From: Coriobacteriia bacterium
Lineage (GTDB): Bacteria > Actinomycetota > Coriobacteriia > Anaerosomatales > Anaerosomataceae
NCBI GenBank assembly: GCA_016938395.1
Contig: JAFGUS010000127.1
Coordinates: 1-15,344 of the forward strand
Direction of reading: 5' to 3'
Length of the DNA stretch: 15,344 bases
Shown here: positions 1 to 8,737 of the stretch, piece after piece
How the letters are laid out: each line of letters begins with the position of its first letter
How positions within the stretch are numbered: the first letter of the stretch is position 1
Translations under genes and position numbers: made by a program
The notes under the pieces: model-generated
Told to the model about the DNA's origin: nothing
The model's database searches: none
The model's input: only the letters and a program-made list of their open reading frames with translations

Positions 1-1080
1 ACCAACGCCGAGAGCCCCGGCCATACGGCCTCCGAGGCTGTCGTCGGGCAGACGCTCCGCGAGATCTTCGCCGCCGCCGACCAGCGGATCATCGTCGCCT
101 CGTTCGCCTCACACATCCATCGCGTGCAGCAGGTCTGCGACGCGGCGGTCGCCTGCGGGCGCAAGGTCGTCGTCACGGGCCGCTCGATGATCAACACCAC
201 GAAGATCGCGCGTGAGCTCGGCTACCTCCACATCGCGGACGAAGATCTGCTCGACGCGTACGACATGGGCAACCTCCCGGCCGATCAGGTCGTTGTGATG
301 TGCACGGGGAGCCAGGGCGAGCCGCTCTCGGCCCTTGCGCGCATCGCCAACGGCGACCACCGGACCGTCCAGATCGAGACGGGGGACACCGTCGTCATCT
401 CAGCTACGCCCATCCCCGGTAACGAGCGGGCCGTGAGCCGCGTCATGAACCGGCTCTACAAGGCCGGCGCACGCGTGGTCCACAAGGGCATGGCCCGGGT
501 CCACGTGTCCGGCCACGGCGCCTCCGAAGAGCTCAAGCTCATGCTCAACCTCGTGAAGCCGAGCTACTTCATGCCCATCCACGGGGAGACCCGTCACCTC
601 TACGCGCACGCCGCGCTCGCCCGTGACGTGGGCATCCCCGAGGAGAACATCTTCATCCTGGACAACGGCCGCTGCCTCGAGATCGACGAGAACGGCGTGC
701 ACCTCGGCGAGCAGGTCAGCTCCGGCGTCGTCTATGTGGACGGACTGGCGGTCGGAGACCTCGGGCACGTGATCCTGCGAGACCGGCAGGTGCTCTCCAG
801 CGACGGCATCGCGGTGATCGTCGTCGCCATCGACCCACGCACGGGCGCCGTAGTAGGCGACATCGAGTTCGTAACAGCCGGCCTCGTCCTCGGCTCGGAC
901 ACGGACGGGGCACTCGAGAACGGGCGCGCCAGGCTCGACAAGGTGCTCAAGCGCACGTCGGGAGAGGGTGTCACCGACCAGGCCGTCATCAAGCAGGCGC
1001 TCCGCGACTCGTTCTCGCAGTTCGTCTGGGAGACGGCGCGGCGCCGACCCATGGTCATCCCGATCGTCATGGAGGTGTAA
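1..1080 (+). CDS. rnj: Ribonuclease J, C-terminal part (5' truncated by window edge)
   Basis: RNase J is a metallo-beta-lactamase/beta-CASP ribonuclease with endonuclease and 5'-3' exonuclease activity in mRNA decay and rRNA maturation. The frame is open from base 1 and ends at TAA 1078-1080, giving 359 residues of a protein usually near 555. The N-terminal HxHxDH zinc motif therefore lies outside the window. The visible part begins with TNAESPGHTASE, the family sequence following the first metal ligands. It contains the beta-CASP signatures SFASHIHR, GRSM and CTGSQGEP, then HVSGHG and PIHGE, which carry late catalytic and metal-binding histidines. The rest is the C-terminal domain used for oligomerisation. 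The ATG at 124 is internal and not the start. uppP begins at the next base, implying co-transcription. The RNase J identity is clear; J1 and J2 cannot be told apart. Confidence 0.95.
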   Translation, partial: TNAESPGHTASEAVVGQTLREIFAAADQRIIVASFASHIHRVQQVCDAAVACGRKVVVTGRSMINTTKIARELGYLHIADEDLLDAYDMGNLPADQVVVMCTGSQGEPLSALARIANGDHRTVQIETGDTVVISATPIPGNERAVSRVMNRLYKAGARVVHKGMARVHVSGHGASEELKLMLNLVKPSYFMPIHGETRHLYAHAALARDVGIPEENIFILDNGRCLEIDENGVHLGEQVSSGVVYVDGLAVGDLGHVILRDRQVLSSDGIAVIVVAIDPRTGAVVGDIEFVTAGLVLGSDTDGALENGRARLDKVLKRTSGEGVTDQAVIKQALRDSFSQFVWETARRRPMVIPIVMEV

Positions 1081-1884
1081 GTGACCGCGCTTCAGGCCCT
1101 CGTTCTCGGCATCACCCAGGGTGCCGCCGAGTTCCTTCCGATCTCGTCGTCGGGTCACCTCGTCATCGTCCCGGCGCTCTTCGGGTGGGACCATCCGCCC
1201 GTTGCCTTCGACGTCCTGCTGCACCTGGCCACACTCGTGGCGGTGGTCGCGTACTTCCGGCGCGATCTGTGGCGCATGGTACGCGGGTTCTTCTCGCGCG
1301 ATCCGGAGCTCGCGACCGAGCGGCGCTTCGCCTGGCTCATCATCATCGGAACGATCCCAACCGGCATCATCGGCCTGGCCTTCGACGACGTCTTCGAGAG
1401 CCTCTTCGGCGCGGTGCTGTGGGTGGGCGTATTCCTTATGGTCACGGCGGTCATCCTCACGCTTGCCGAGTGGCTTTCGCAGAAGCGTCAGCACGACCCC
1501 GCGGACATGCACTGGTGGCAGGCCGCGCTCGTCGGCGTCGCCCAGGGGGCCGCGATCGCTCCGGGCATCTCACGTTCGGGCGCCACTATAGCCGCCGGTC
1601 TGGCGATCGGCCTCGACCGCGAACAGGCGGCGCGCTTCTCGTTCCTGCTCTCCGTCCCGAGCATCCTGCTCGCCGGCGCCTGGGCCGCACGGGAGCTCCT
1701 CGGCGGCGGTATCGTGATGCCGTCGCTCGGCGTGAGCGCGATCGGCTTCATCGCGGCCGCGCTCAGCGGCTACGCCGCGATCGCGGGCCTGCTCAGGTAT
1801 CTGCGCACGCGCCCGCTCTACCCGTTTGCGGTGTACTGTGCACTCATAGGACTCGGCATCGTGATCTGGCAGCTCGCAGGATAG
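1081..1884 (+). CDS. uppP: Undecaprenyl-diphosphatase (UppP/BacA)
   Basis: This integral membrane enzyme dephosphorylates undecaprenyl diphosphate to regenerate the lipid carrier for peptidoglycan and other wall polymers; overexpression of family members gives bacitracin resistance. The 267 residues match the family length. The N-terminal catalytic segment has Q13-x3-E17 followed by PISSSGH (20-26). The second signature PGISRSGAT is at 161-169, with the conserved R165. Several hydrophobic segments lie between and after them, including a long one around residues 83-125. The GTG start at 1081 directly follows the RNase J stop and is preceded by GGAGG at 1071-1075, five bases upstream, inside the end of rnj. 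Translation is therefore probably coupled to rnj. The next gene, ftsK, starts 14 bases after the stop. Confidence 0.95.
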   Translation: MTALQALVLGITQGAAEFLPISSSGHLVIVPALFGWDHPPVAFDVLLHLATLVAVVAYFRRDLWRMVRGFFSRDPELATERRFAWLIIIGTIPTGIIGLAFDDVFESLFGAVLWVGVFLMVTAVILTLAEWLSQKRQHDPADMHWWQAALVGVAQGAAIAPGISRSGATIAAGLAIGLDREQAARFSFLLSVPSILLAGAWAARELLGGGIVMPSLGVSAIGFIAAALSGYAAIAGLLRYLRTRPLYPFAVYCALIGLGIVIWQLAG

Positions 1885-1898
1885 GGTTCCCAACACCA

Positions 1899-4172
1899 AT
1901 GGCTACCTCACGCAAGCCCGCACCAACCAGGAAGTCCACCCCGCGTACCGGCGGCGGGTCTCGCGGTGGCGCAAAGAAGCCACCCACGCGACAGCGCGCG
2001 GCCACGGCCCCGGTTCTCGACGAGGAGAGCCGTCACGAGATTGTCGGCATCCTGCTTGCAGCCTCCGGAATCGCGCTCGCGATCGCGGTACTCACCCGGT
2101 CGAGCGGACTGATACCCAGCGCGATCTCCACGGCCATGCGCTCGGGCTTCGGGCTCGGCGCGTACGCGATCCCGCTCTTCGTCCTGCTGTGGGGCGTGAC
2201 GTTCTTCGTGCGCTCCGTGCGCGTGGACGAACTCCGGGTGGGCATCGGACTCGGCGTCATCCTGCTCGCCGCGATCACGCTGCTCGCGGTGGGCAACCCG
2301 CCCGAAGCCGAGTGGACCACCGAGACGCTCCACGCCACGGGCGGGTACGTCGGCGGTGGGGTCGCGTGGGCGCTCAGGAGCCTCCTCGGCCCGGCCATAG
2401 CGTACGTCGTAGGCGGGGCGCTGCTTCTCGTCGGCCTCGTCTTCGCCGGACTCTCGATCACCGAGGTGCTCGACCGCGTGCGCGACGCCTTCGGCGGGGG
2501 AGTAGCCGAGCCGACGGCGCGCGCCACAGACGAACCGCGACGCCGGGCGGCACGCACGACCCCGCTCAAGGACTTCGACGATGAGCCGGCCTTCGCGCCG
2601 TCCGTCTCGAGTGCAGCGGACAAGGGACGCCGCGCGGCCGATCCGGAGGCGGCGCGGCCGACGCTCCCCACGACGCCCTCAGTGGCGCCACGCGCGCTTG
2701 AGGGGTTCGAACTCCCGCCAGTCGGCGCCCTCATCCGCACCCCGGAGACCGCTGCTCAACACAAGGCCTCCGAGAAGGAACTCCGGCAGACCGCGGACCG
2801 CATCGAGCAGACGCTGGCAACCTTCGACATCACCGCACGCGTAGTAGGCTGGGTCCCGGGCCCGACGGTCACGATGTTCGAGATCGAGATCGCCAAGGGC
2901 ATCAAACTCAACCGCGTCACGGCGCTCTCCGACGACCTCGCACTCGCGCTCGCCGCGCCTACGATCCGTTTCCTCGCGCCGATCCCGGGCAAGAGCTACG
3001 TGGGCATCGAGGTGCCCAATGCCGGCCGCGCCACCGTCACGCTCGGCGACGTGCTCCACTCCGGGCTCATCGCCGATCCGCGACCACTGCTGCTTGCCAT
3101 CGGCAAGGACGTCGCAGGCGAGCAGGTGGCGGCCGATCTGGCCGCAATGCCGCACCTCCTCATCGCCGGCTCGACCGGCACCGGCAAGTCGGTCTGCATC
3201 AATGCGCTCATCATGTCCATGCTCATGCGCGCCACGCCCGCCGAGGTGCGCCTGATCCTCATCGATCCCAAGCGCATCGAGCTCAACCTCTACAACGGCG
3301 TGCCACACCTGTACGTGCCGGTGGTCACCGAGGCCAAGGAGGCCGCCTCGGCGCTCCACTGGGCGGTGGGGGAGATGGACGGTCGCCTCAAGCGGCTCCA
3401 GAAGCTCTCGGCGCGCAACATCGCGCAGTACAACACCATCGTCCGCGAGGGCAAGGCGCCCGAGGGGACCGAGGAGATGCCGTATCTCGTCATCATCATC
3501 GACGAGCTCGCGGACCTCATGATGGTCGCTGCCAAGGAGGTCGAGGACTCCATCGTGCGCCTCGCGCAACTCGCACGCGCGGCGGGCATCCACCTCATCG
3601 TCGCCACCCAGCGCCCCTCAACCGACATCATCACCGGACTCATCAAGACCAACATCACCCACCGGATCGCCTTCGCGGTCTCCTCCAGCATCGACAGCCG
3701 CGTCATCCTCGACCAGCCCGGTGCCGAGAAGCTCGTTGGCCTCGGCGACATGCTCTTCTCGACACCTGCGTGGCCCAAGCCGCGCCGCATACAGGGTGCC
3801 TACGTCACCGAGGACGAGATCAGCGCGGTGGTGGAGCACGTGAAGGGCCAGGCCGAGCCCGACTACCACGAGGAGATCCTGCACCTCAAGGTCACCGGCG
3901 CGACCGGAACACTCGCGAGCGACGATGACGACGACCCCCTCATCTGGGAGGCTGCCGACATCGTGGTCACGAGTGGCATCGGCTCGACGTCGCTGCTGCA
4001 GCGCCGCCTCAAGGTCGGGTATGCTCGGGCCGGACGCATCATGGACATGCTCGAGTCCAAGGGCATCGTGGGGCAGCCCGACGGCAGCAGGCCGCGCGAG
4101 GTCCTCGTCGATGTCGAAGAGCTGGAGTCTCTCAAGCTCTTCGAGCGCGAGGAGCAGAACGAGGGTTTCTGA
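1899..4172 (+). CDS. ftsK: FtsK/SpoIIIE family DNA translocase
   Basis: FtsK is a septum-anchored, ATP-driven DNA pump that clears and aligns chromosome ends at division. The 757 residues are short compared with E. coli FtsK and close to the SpoIIIE type. A basic, Ser/Pro-rich N terminus (1-45) precedes about four membrane segments (roughly 46-66, 83-104, 112-130, 146-186). A charged, Arg/Ala/Pro-rich linker follows to about residue 270, then the motor. Walker A is GSTGTGKS (424-431) and Walker B ends in D535-E536 of IIIDELAD. The C-terminal 75 residues or so, from about 680, form the winged-helix gamma domain that reads polar DNA signals (GSTSLLQRRLKVGYARAG). The frame is open upstream to 1185, but that part shadows uppP; ATG 1899 just before the basic tail is the likely start. 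Only a weak AGGG precedes it. Stop is at 4170-4172. Confidence 0.95.
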   Translation: MATSRKPAPTRKSTPRTGGGSRGGAKKPPTRQRAATAPVLDEESRHEIVGILLAASGIALAIAVLTRSSGLIPSAISTAMRSGFGLGAYAIPLFVLLWGVTFFVRSVRVDELRVGIGLGVILLAAITLLAVGNPPEAEWTTETLHATGGYVGGGVAWALRSLLGPAIAYVVGGALLLVGLVFAGLSITEVLDRVRDAFGGGVAEPTARATDEPRRRAARTTPLKDFDDEPAFAPSVSSAADKGRRAADPEAARPTLPTTPSVAPRALEGFELPPVGALIRTPETAAQHKASEKELRQTADRIEQTLATFDITARVVGWVPGPTVTMFEIEIAKGIKLNRVTALSDDLALALAAPTIRFLAPIPGKSYVGIEVPNAGRATVTLGDVLHSGLIADPRPLLLAIGKDVAGEQVAADLAAMPHLLIAGSTGTGKSVCINALIMSMLMRATPAEVRLILIDPKRIELNLYNGVPHLYVPVVTEAKEAASALHWAVGEMDGRLKRLQKLSARNIAQYNTIVREGKAPEGTEEMPYLVIIIDELADLMMVAAKEVEDSIVRLAQLARAAGIHLIVATQRPSTDIITGLIKTNITHRIAFAVSSSIDSRVILDQPGAEKLVGLGDMLFSTPAWPKPRRIQGAYVTEDEISAVVEHVKGQAEPDYHEEILHLKVTGATGTLASDDDDDPLIWEAADIVVTSGIGSTSLLQRRLKVGYARAGRIMDMLESKGIVGQPDGSRPREVLVDVEELESLKLFEREEQNEGF

Positions 4173-4200
4173 GTGTAGGAGCGCAAGAAGGGAGGGCGAC

Positions 4201-4980
4201 GTGTCGGTCGGCAAGTCACTCGCAGCCGCACGCCGCAGTCAGGGCAGGACCCTGGCCGAGATCGTCGCCGCGACGCGCATCATGAGCCGCATGCTCGACG
4301 CGCTCGAGCACGAGCGGTGGGACGACCTTCCCGCACCCGTGTACGTGAAGGGCTACATCCAGAACTACGCGAGAGCGCTCGGCCTCGATCCTGCGCCGTT
4401 CCTCGAGGAGTACGCTGCCGACCAGCACGGCATCGTGCCCACGACCAGGCTTGAGCGGACACTCGAGAACATTCCGGCGCGCCCGGTGGTTCCCCAGCGG
4501 CGCGAACTCCACGCCGTGCCCCGCCAGGTCTGGATCGCCCTTGCCGTCGCGCTCGTGGTGATCGGCCTCGTCGTCTGGGGCATCACCGCGCTCCTCACCC
4601 GCGATGACACTCCGCCGCCACTCGCGCCCGTCGCGACGCCAACGGGTACGATCGAGACGACCGAGCCGGTGCCTGGCGTGACCGGAGACGAGGCGACCGT
4701 GACACCCGGCGAGGACGCGGCCGCACTCCCGGCCGAGGCGTTCACGCTCTCAGTACTCGTCGCCGACGGACAGGCCTCGTGGTTGCGGGTCACCGTTGAC
4801 GGGCTGGTCGCCTACGAAGGCACGCTGCCCGGCGGAGAGCCGAGGGAGTGGACGGTCACCGATGAGGCGGTCGTCCGCATCGGCAAGCCGGCCTCGGTGA
4901 CGGTCATGCGCGATGACACGGTCGTCGACGTTCCGCTCGGCCAGGGCATCGCCGAGGTGCGCATCACCGCTGGCGAGTAG
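4201..4980 (+). CDS. RodZ-like protein: HTH domain, one membrane helix, DUF4115-type C terminus
   Basis: RodZ-type proteins link the MreB cytoskeleton to the elongation machinery and help maintain cell shape. The 259-residue product has the expected plan. A cytoplasmic HTH of the RodZ/HTH_25 kind occupies about 3-75, with SLAAARRSQGRTLAEI and the hallmark VYVKGYIQNYARALGLD. A basic stretch precedes a single membrane helix at about 109-131, followed by a Thr/Pro-rich outer linker and a beta-rich C-terminal domain from about 175 (DGQASWLRVTVDG). GTG 4201 is chosen because AAGGGAGGG (4188-4196) sits just ahead and the HTH starts immediately. The frame stays open upstream, but that part overlaps ftsK and encodes nothing recognisable. 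The position between ftsK and yajQ/rimO/pgsA fits the gene order seen around rodZ/ymfM-type genes. Whether it binds MreB cannot be seen. Confidence 0.85.
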   Translation: MSVGKSLAAARRSQGRTLAEIVAATRIMSRMLDALEHERWDDLPAPVYVKGYIQNYARALGLDPAPFLEEYAADQHGIVPTTRLERTLENIPARPVVPQRRELHAVPRQVWIALAVALVVIGLVVWGITALLTRDDTPPPLAPVATPTGTIETTEPVPGVTGDEATVTPGEDAAALPAEAFTLSVLVADGQASWLRVTVDGLVAYEGTLPGGEPREWTVTDEAVVRIGKPASVTVMRDDTVVDVPLGQGIAEVRITAGE

Positions 4981-5014
4981 CCGACCCGATCCGAGACATT
5001 CCGAAGGAGGCCCC

Positions 5015-5512
5015 ATGGCCAAAGACCAGAGCTTCGACGTGGTGAGTCAGGTGGATATGCAGGAGGTCGACAACGCGGTGCAGCAGACCGCAAAGGAGCT
5101 GCAACAGCGCTACGACCTCAAAGGTTCGGGCGCGTCGGTCGCACTCGACCGAGCGGCCGCGACCGTTACGCTCACAGCTCCGAGCGATTTCGTGCTTGGG
5201 CAGGTCAAGGACGTGCTCGACGGCAAGCTCGTCCGGCGTGGAATCGATCTCAAGGCGCTCGACTGGGGCAAGATCGAAGCAGCCTCGGGCGGCTCTGCCA
5301 GGCGGACCGCAAAGGTCGTCAACGGTATCGACGCCGAGATCGCGCGGCGCATCAACAAAGAGGTCCGCGACGAGAAGTTCAAGGTGAAGGTGCAGATCGA
5401 GAGCGACAAGGTGCGCGTCTTCAGCCCGAGCCGTGACGAACTCCAGAACGTCATCGCCTTCATCAAGGAGCAGGACTACGGCATCCCGCTCCAGTTCGTG
5501 AACTACCGGTAG
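5015..5512 (+). CDS. yajQ: YajQ family nucleotide-binding protein
   Basis: This is a small cytoplasmic protein with two ferredoxin-like folds. Family members bind nucleotides, and a Xanthomonas member is a cyclic-di-GMP effector; the general role is unsettled. The 165 residues match the usual 160-165. Family sequences are visible throughout: SFDVVSQVDMQEVDNAV at the N terminus, then RYDLKGSG, then a central GKLVRRGIDLKALD, and the C-terminal VRVFSPSRDELQ and QDYGIPLQFVNYR. ATG 5015 has a strong GAAGGAGG at 5003-5010. It lies 34 bases after the rodZ-like gene and 6 bases before rimO, so it is probably an operon member. Cyclic-di-GMP binding here is not demonstrated by the sequence. Confidence 0.95.
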   Translation: MAKDQSFDVVSQVDMQEVDNAVQQTAKELQQRYDLKGSGASVALDRAAATVTLTAPSDFVLGQVKDVLDGKLVRRGIDLKALDWGKIEAASGGSARRTAKVVNGIDAEIARRINKEVRDEKFKVKVQIESDKVRVFSPSRDELQNVIAFIKEQDYGIPLQFVNYR

Positions 5513-5518
5513 CCCCGG

Positions 5519-6814
5519 ATGTCCGACGCGCCGGCGATAGCGTTCGTGACCCTCGGGTGCCCGAAGAACGAGGTTGACTCGGACCGGATGGCCGCGTCCG
5601 TCGCCTCCTCGGCATACCGTCTCACCGACGACGTCAACGATGCCGACGTGGTGGTGCTCAACACCTGCGCGTTCATCCAACCCGCCACCGAGGAGGCGAT
5701 CGGCGAGGCGTTCGAGCTCATCACCGCCTGGCGTCCGCTGAAGGATGGGCGGCGCGTGGTGATCGCGGGCTGCCTGGTCTCGCGTTACGCCGACGAGCTC
5801 GTCTCGGCGATGCCCGAGGCCGATGCGTTCGTCTCTGTGGCCGACGAACCGGGGTTGCTCGGCGTGCTCGAAGCGCTCACCGGCGTGGCTGCCGATGCGC
5901 GCCCCGGCCCCACGCGCACGCGGCCCGGCACGACCGCCTACCTCAAGGTGAGCGAGGGCTGCGACCGGCGATGCGCGTACTGCACCATCCCGTCGATTCG
6001 CGGACCGTTCGTCTCGGCCGAACCTGCGTCAGTGCTCTCGGAAGCGCGAGCGCTCGTTGCGGACGGTGCACGCGAGCTCGTGCTCGTGGGCCAGGACATC
6101 GCACGGTACGGACACGATCTCGCCTCCGCGATGACGCTCGCTGAGCTCATCACCGGGCTCGACTCCCTCGAGGGCGACTTCCGCATCCGGCTCATGTATC
6201 TGCAGCCCGATGGAGTCACCGACCATCTGCTCCAGGCGATCGCGGCCTCGTCTCGCGTGTGCCGCTACCTCGATATCCCGCTCCAGCACGCGGCCGCGCC
6301 GGTACTGCGCGCTATGAAGCGCAGCGGGGACGCCGCGCGTCACCTGCAGATGCTCCAACGCGTGCGAAACGCGCTGCCGGGCGTGACGCTCCGGACGACC
6401 GTGATGGCCGGCTTCCCCGGGGAGACCGACGCCGACGCAGCCGAACTCGAGGCGTTCCTCGGTGAGGCAGGCTTCGACTACGCGGGCGTCTTCCAGTACT
6501 CGGCCGAGGAAGGCACCCCTGCCGCCCTGCTGCCCGGACAGGTGCCCGACGATGTCGCCGCGGAGCGCGCACAGCGCCTCCGGGACATCGCTGACGCCGT
6601 GGGTTTCGCGAAGGCTGCGGCACGGGTGGGGACGGTCGACCGCGTGCTCGTGGAGGGCGTGGACGAGGACGGGGAGACGTGGGGGCGTTCGTGCGCCCAG
6701 GCACCGGAGATCGATGGGATCACCTTCCTCGAGGCCGACGCGTCCGCAGGGACCATGCTCGACGTCCTGATCACCGAGTCGGTCGGCTACGACCTCGTGG
6801 GGGTGGCGCAGTGA
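5519..6814 (+). CDS. rimO: Ribosomal protein S12 methylthiotransferase RimO
   Basis: RimO is a radical-SAM enzyme with two iron-sulfur clusters that methylthiolates an aspartate of ribosomal protein S12. The 431 residues are typical. The N-terminal UPF0004 domain supplies the auxiliary-cluster cysteines C14 (TLGCPKN), C50 (LNTCAF) and C85 (IAGCL). The radical-SAM motif CDRRCAYC gives C148, C152 and C155. A TRAM domain forms the last 65 residues or so. TLGCPKN with EVDSDRM, and the C-terminal YDLVG, favour RimO over the related MiaB. ATG 5519 is 6 bases after yajQ with no clear Shine-Dalgarno, so translation may be coupled. The TGA at 6812-6814 overlaps the GTG start of pgsA by four bases. Confidence 0.94.
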   Translation: MSDAPAIAFVTLGCPKNEVDSDRMAASVASSAYRLTDDVNDADVVVLNTCAFIQPATEEAIGEAFELITAWRPLKDGRRVVIAGCLVSRYADELVSAMPEADAFVSVADEPGLLGVLEALTGVAADARPGPTRTRPGTTAYLKVSEGCDRRCAYCTIPSIRGPFVSAEPASVLSEARALVADGARELVLVGQDIARYGHDLASAMTLAELITGLDSLEGDFRIRLMYLQPDGVTDHLLQAIAASSRVCRYLDIPLQHAAAPVLRAMKRSGDAARHLQMLQRVRNALPGVTLRTTVMAGFPGETDADAAELEAFLGEAGFDYAGVFQYSAEEGTPAALLPGQVPDDVAAERAQRLRDIADAVGFAKAAARVGTVDRVLVEGVDEDGETWGRSCAQAPEIDGITFLEADASAGTMLDVLITESVGYDLVGVAQ

Positions 6815-7449
6815 TCCGCAACCTGAACCTCGCCAACCGCATCACCCTCGCGCGGATCGTGTTCATCCCGGTCTTCCTGGTGGTGTTGCTCGGCGAGTTC
6901 CCGGCGGGCATGCCCGCTCCCGACTGGTGGCGGTTCGTGCAGCCCTGGCTGGCGGCGGGCGTGTTCATCGCACTTGCCGCGAGCGACGCGCTCGACGGCT
7001 ACATCGCACGCTCGCGTAACCAGGTCACCACCTTCGGAAAGTTCATCGATCCGCTCGCCGACAAGCTCCTCGTGACGGCGGCCCTCGTCGCACTCGTGGA
7101 CCTCGACCGCATCCCCTCATGGGTGGCGCTCGTCATCGTGAGCCGCGAGTTGGTGGTGAGCGGACTGCGCATGGTTGCAGTCGCCGAGGGTCGCGTAATC
7201 GCGGCCTCGAACTACGGCAAGATCAAGACGGTGCTGCAGATCGTGGCCATCGTGGCGTTCCTGCTTCGCGGCAGTGCGACCCTCGAGGAGTTTCTCGGGG
7301 CGCAGGGGAGGGTGCTATTCGAGACCGCTTCCTGGGCCGTCATGGCCGCTGCGGTCGTGATGACCATCCTCTCGATGGTCGACTACTTCTACCACGCACG
7401 CGACATCCTCACCGGCCCGTGGGTCCGCGGCGAGCGCGATGATGCCTGA
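6811..7449 (+). CDS. pgsA: CDP-diacylglycerol-glycerol-3-phosphate 3-phosphatidyltransferase
   Basis: PgsA makes phosphatidylglycerol phosphate from CDP-diacylglycerol and glycerol-3-phosphate in the membrane, the committed step to phosphatidylglycerol and cardiolipin. The 212-residue protein carries the complete CDP-alcohol phosphotransferase signature D-x2-DG-x2-AR-x8-G-x3-D-x3-D, with D59, D62-G63, A66-R67, G76, D80 and D84. It also has an N-terminal NLANRITLARI typical of PgsA and about six hydrophobic segments. GTG 6811 is used because it overlaps the rimO stop as GTGA and puts the NLANRIT sequence at the N terminus. The frame is open further upstream to 6679, but only as a shadow of rimO. 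The stop overlaps the start of cinA by several bases. Other CDP-alcohol transferases share the signature, but length, N terminus and gene order support PgsA. Confidence 0.92.
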   Translation: MIRNLNLANRITLARIVFIPVFLVVLLGEFPAGMPAPDWWRFVQPWLAAGVFIALAASDALDGYIARSRNQVTTFGKFIDPLADKLLVTAALVALVDLDRIPSWVALVIVSRELVVSGLRMVAVAEGRVIAASNYGKIKTVLQIVAIVAFLLRGSATLEEFLGAQGRVLFETASWAVMAAAVVMTILSMVDYFYHARDILTGPWVRGERDDA

Positions 7450-8737
7450 AGCGACACCCGCAGCCCGGCCCTCGGCCGCCGTCGTGTGCGTCGGCACCGA
7501 ACTCGTCTCCGGACTGCGCATCGACACCAACGGCCCGGAGATAACGCGTGCGCTGACGGACGCTGGCTACGCAGTGGGTGAGACACGAATCCTGGCCGAC
7601 GACCGGAACGCGATCACGGCCGCCCTGACGAGCCTCACCATCGAGCACGACCTCGTGATCGTCACCGGCGGACTCGGCCCAACGCACGATGACGTCACGC
7701 GGGAAGCTGCCGCCGAGGCTCTCGCGCGCCCACTCGTGCGCGACGCGGCGCTTGAGGTCTCGCTGCGGCGCGCCGCCGAGCGACACGGACATGCCCGCGC
7801 CCGCGAGTCGATCCTCGGGCAGGCGGACGTCATCGAAGGGGCGCGCGTCCTTCAGGCTACCGTGGGTACGGCGCCGGGGCTCGTCGTCGACACCGAACGC
7901 GCCACGCTCGTGTTGCTCCCGGGGCCCCCCGCCGAGATGCGTCCGATGCTCGCGGAACTCCTCGACCAGCGCGCCCGTGGCACGGTGCCGCGCGTTCTGA
8001 GGACCGCGGGTGCCACCGAGTCCGACATCCAGATGCTCGTGCAGGACGCGCTTGCCGATACGCCGGGCGTCGCGCTCACGGTGCTCGCATCGCCGGGGCT
8101 GGTCGACGTGGTGCTCTTCGACTCCGGCGGTGGTCCCCAGGTACTTGAGCCGGCCGCGAAAGCTGTCAGTCGCGCACTCGGGGACCGCATCTACGCAGAG
8201 GGCACCACGACACTTGCCGAGGCGGTGCTCGCGCTCGCGCGCCAGAGCGGTCGCATACTCGCCGTGGCCGAGTCGTGCACCGGCGGTCTGGTCGCTGCGG
8301 CGCTCACCGACGTCGCGGGCTCCTCGGATGTCTTCTGTGGCGGAGCGGTAGCCTATGCGAACGACGCCAAGGGGACTCTCCTCGGCGTCGCCCACGACCT
8401 CATCACCCGCTACGGCGCGGTCAGTGACGAGACGGCACGGGCGATGGCCGCTGGAGTACGCGAGAGGCTGCATGCAGATATCGCCGTCGCTGTGACGGGT
8501 GTTGCCGGACCGGGCGGCGGAACGCCGGAGAAGCCGGTCGGCACGGTATGGTTCGCTATCGCGACCGCTGAGGGGACGACTGCGACCGTGCGGCACCTCT
8601 TCGGTGATCGCGCAGGCGTTCGTGCGCGGGCGACGGTGCACGCTCTCGACCTGTTGAGGCGCGCACTGCTCTCGGCTACGCCTCAGGTGGCGGGCAACGC
8701 AGCCTCGGGCCTCCCCCCGGGGCGCACCCCGCCGTGA
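7439..8737 (+). CDS. cinA: CinA: competence/damage-inducible protein with nicotinamide-nucleotide amidohydrolase domain
   Basis: CinA joins an N-terminal MoCF-like domain, which in characterised members carries ADP-ribose pyrophosphatase activity, to a C-terminal PncC-type domain that deamidates nicotinamide mononucleotide in NAD salvage. The 432 residues fit the full-length family. The N-terminal domain shows VVCVGTELVSG, then TGGLGPTHDD (76-85), then LLPGPPAEM. The C-terminal domain begins near 265 and has AESCTGGL, with the conserved S279, and AVTGVAGPGGGTPEKPVGTVW. Two ATG codons stand in tandem at 7439 and 7442, and either may be used. The gene overlaps the end of pgsA by 8-11 bases, suggesting translational coupling. 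Its TGA at 8735-8737 overlaps the GTG of thpR. cinA close to recA is a known arrangement, as in Streptococcus pneumoniae. Confidence 0.95.
   Translation: MMPEATPAARPSAAVVCVGTELVSGLRIDTNGPEITRALTDAGYAVGETRILADDRNAITAALTSLTIEHDLVIVTGGLGPTHDDVTREAAAEALARPLVRDAALEVSLRRAAERHGHARARESILGQADVIEGARVLQATVGTAPGLVVDTERATLVLLPGPPAEMRPMLAELLDQRARGTVPRVLRTAGATESDIQMLVQDALADTPGVALTVLASPGLVDVVLFDSGGGPQVLEPAAKAVSRALGDRIYAEGTTTLAEAVLALARQSGRILAVAESCTGGLVAAALTDVAGSSDVFCGGAVAYANDAKGTLLGVAHDLITRYGAVSDETARAMAAGVRERLHADIAVAVTGVAGPGGGTPEKPVGTVWFAIATAEGTTATVRHLFGDRAGVRARATVHALDLLRRALLSATPQVAGNAASGLPPGRTPP

Noticed and set aside
400..1512. Long minus-strand open frame of 370 codons across rnj and uppP
   Set aside because: It is rich in Asp, Glu, Arg and His from antisense of high-GC3 codons and spans the junction of two clear plus-strand genes.
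1185..1898. Upstream extension of the ftsK frame
   Set aside because: It overlaps uppP in another frame and gives Arg-rich sequence without FtsK similarity. ATG 1899 starts the basic N-terminal tail.
7409..8641. Minus-strand open frame of 410 codons opposite cinA
   Set aside because: It is antisense to a full-length CinA with both domains intact, has no recognisable motif, and has an Arg/His-rich composition.
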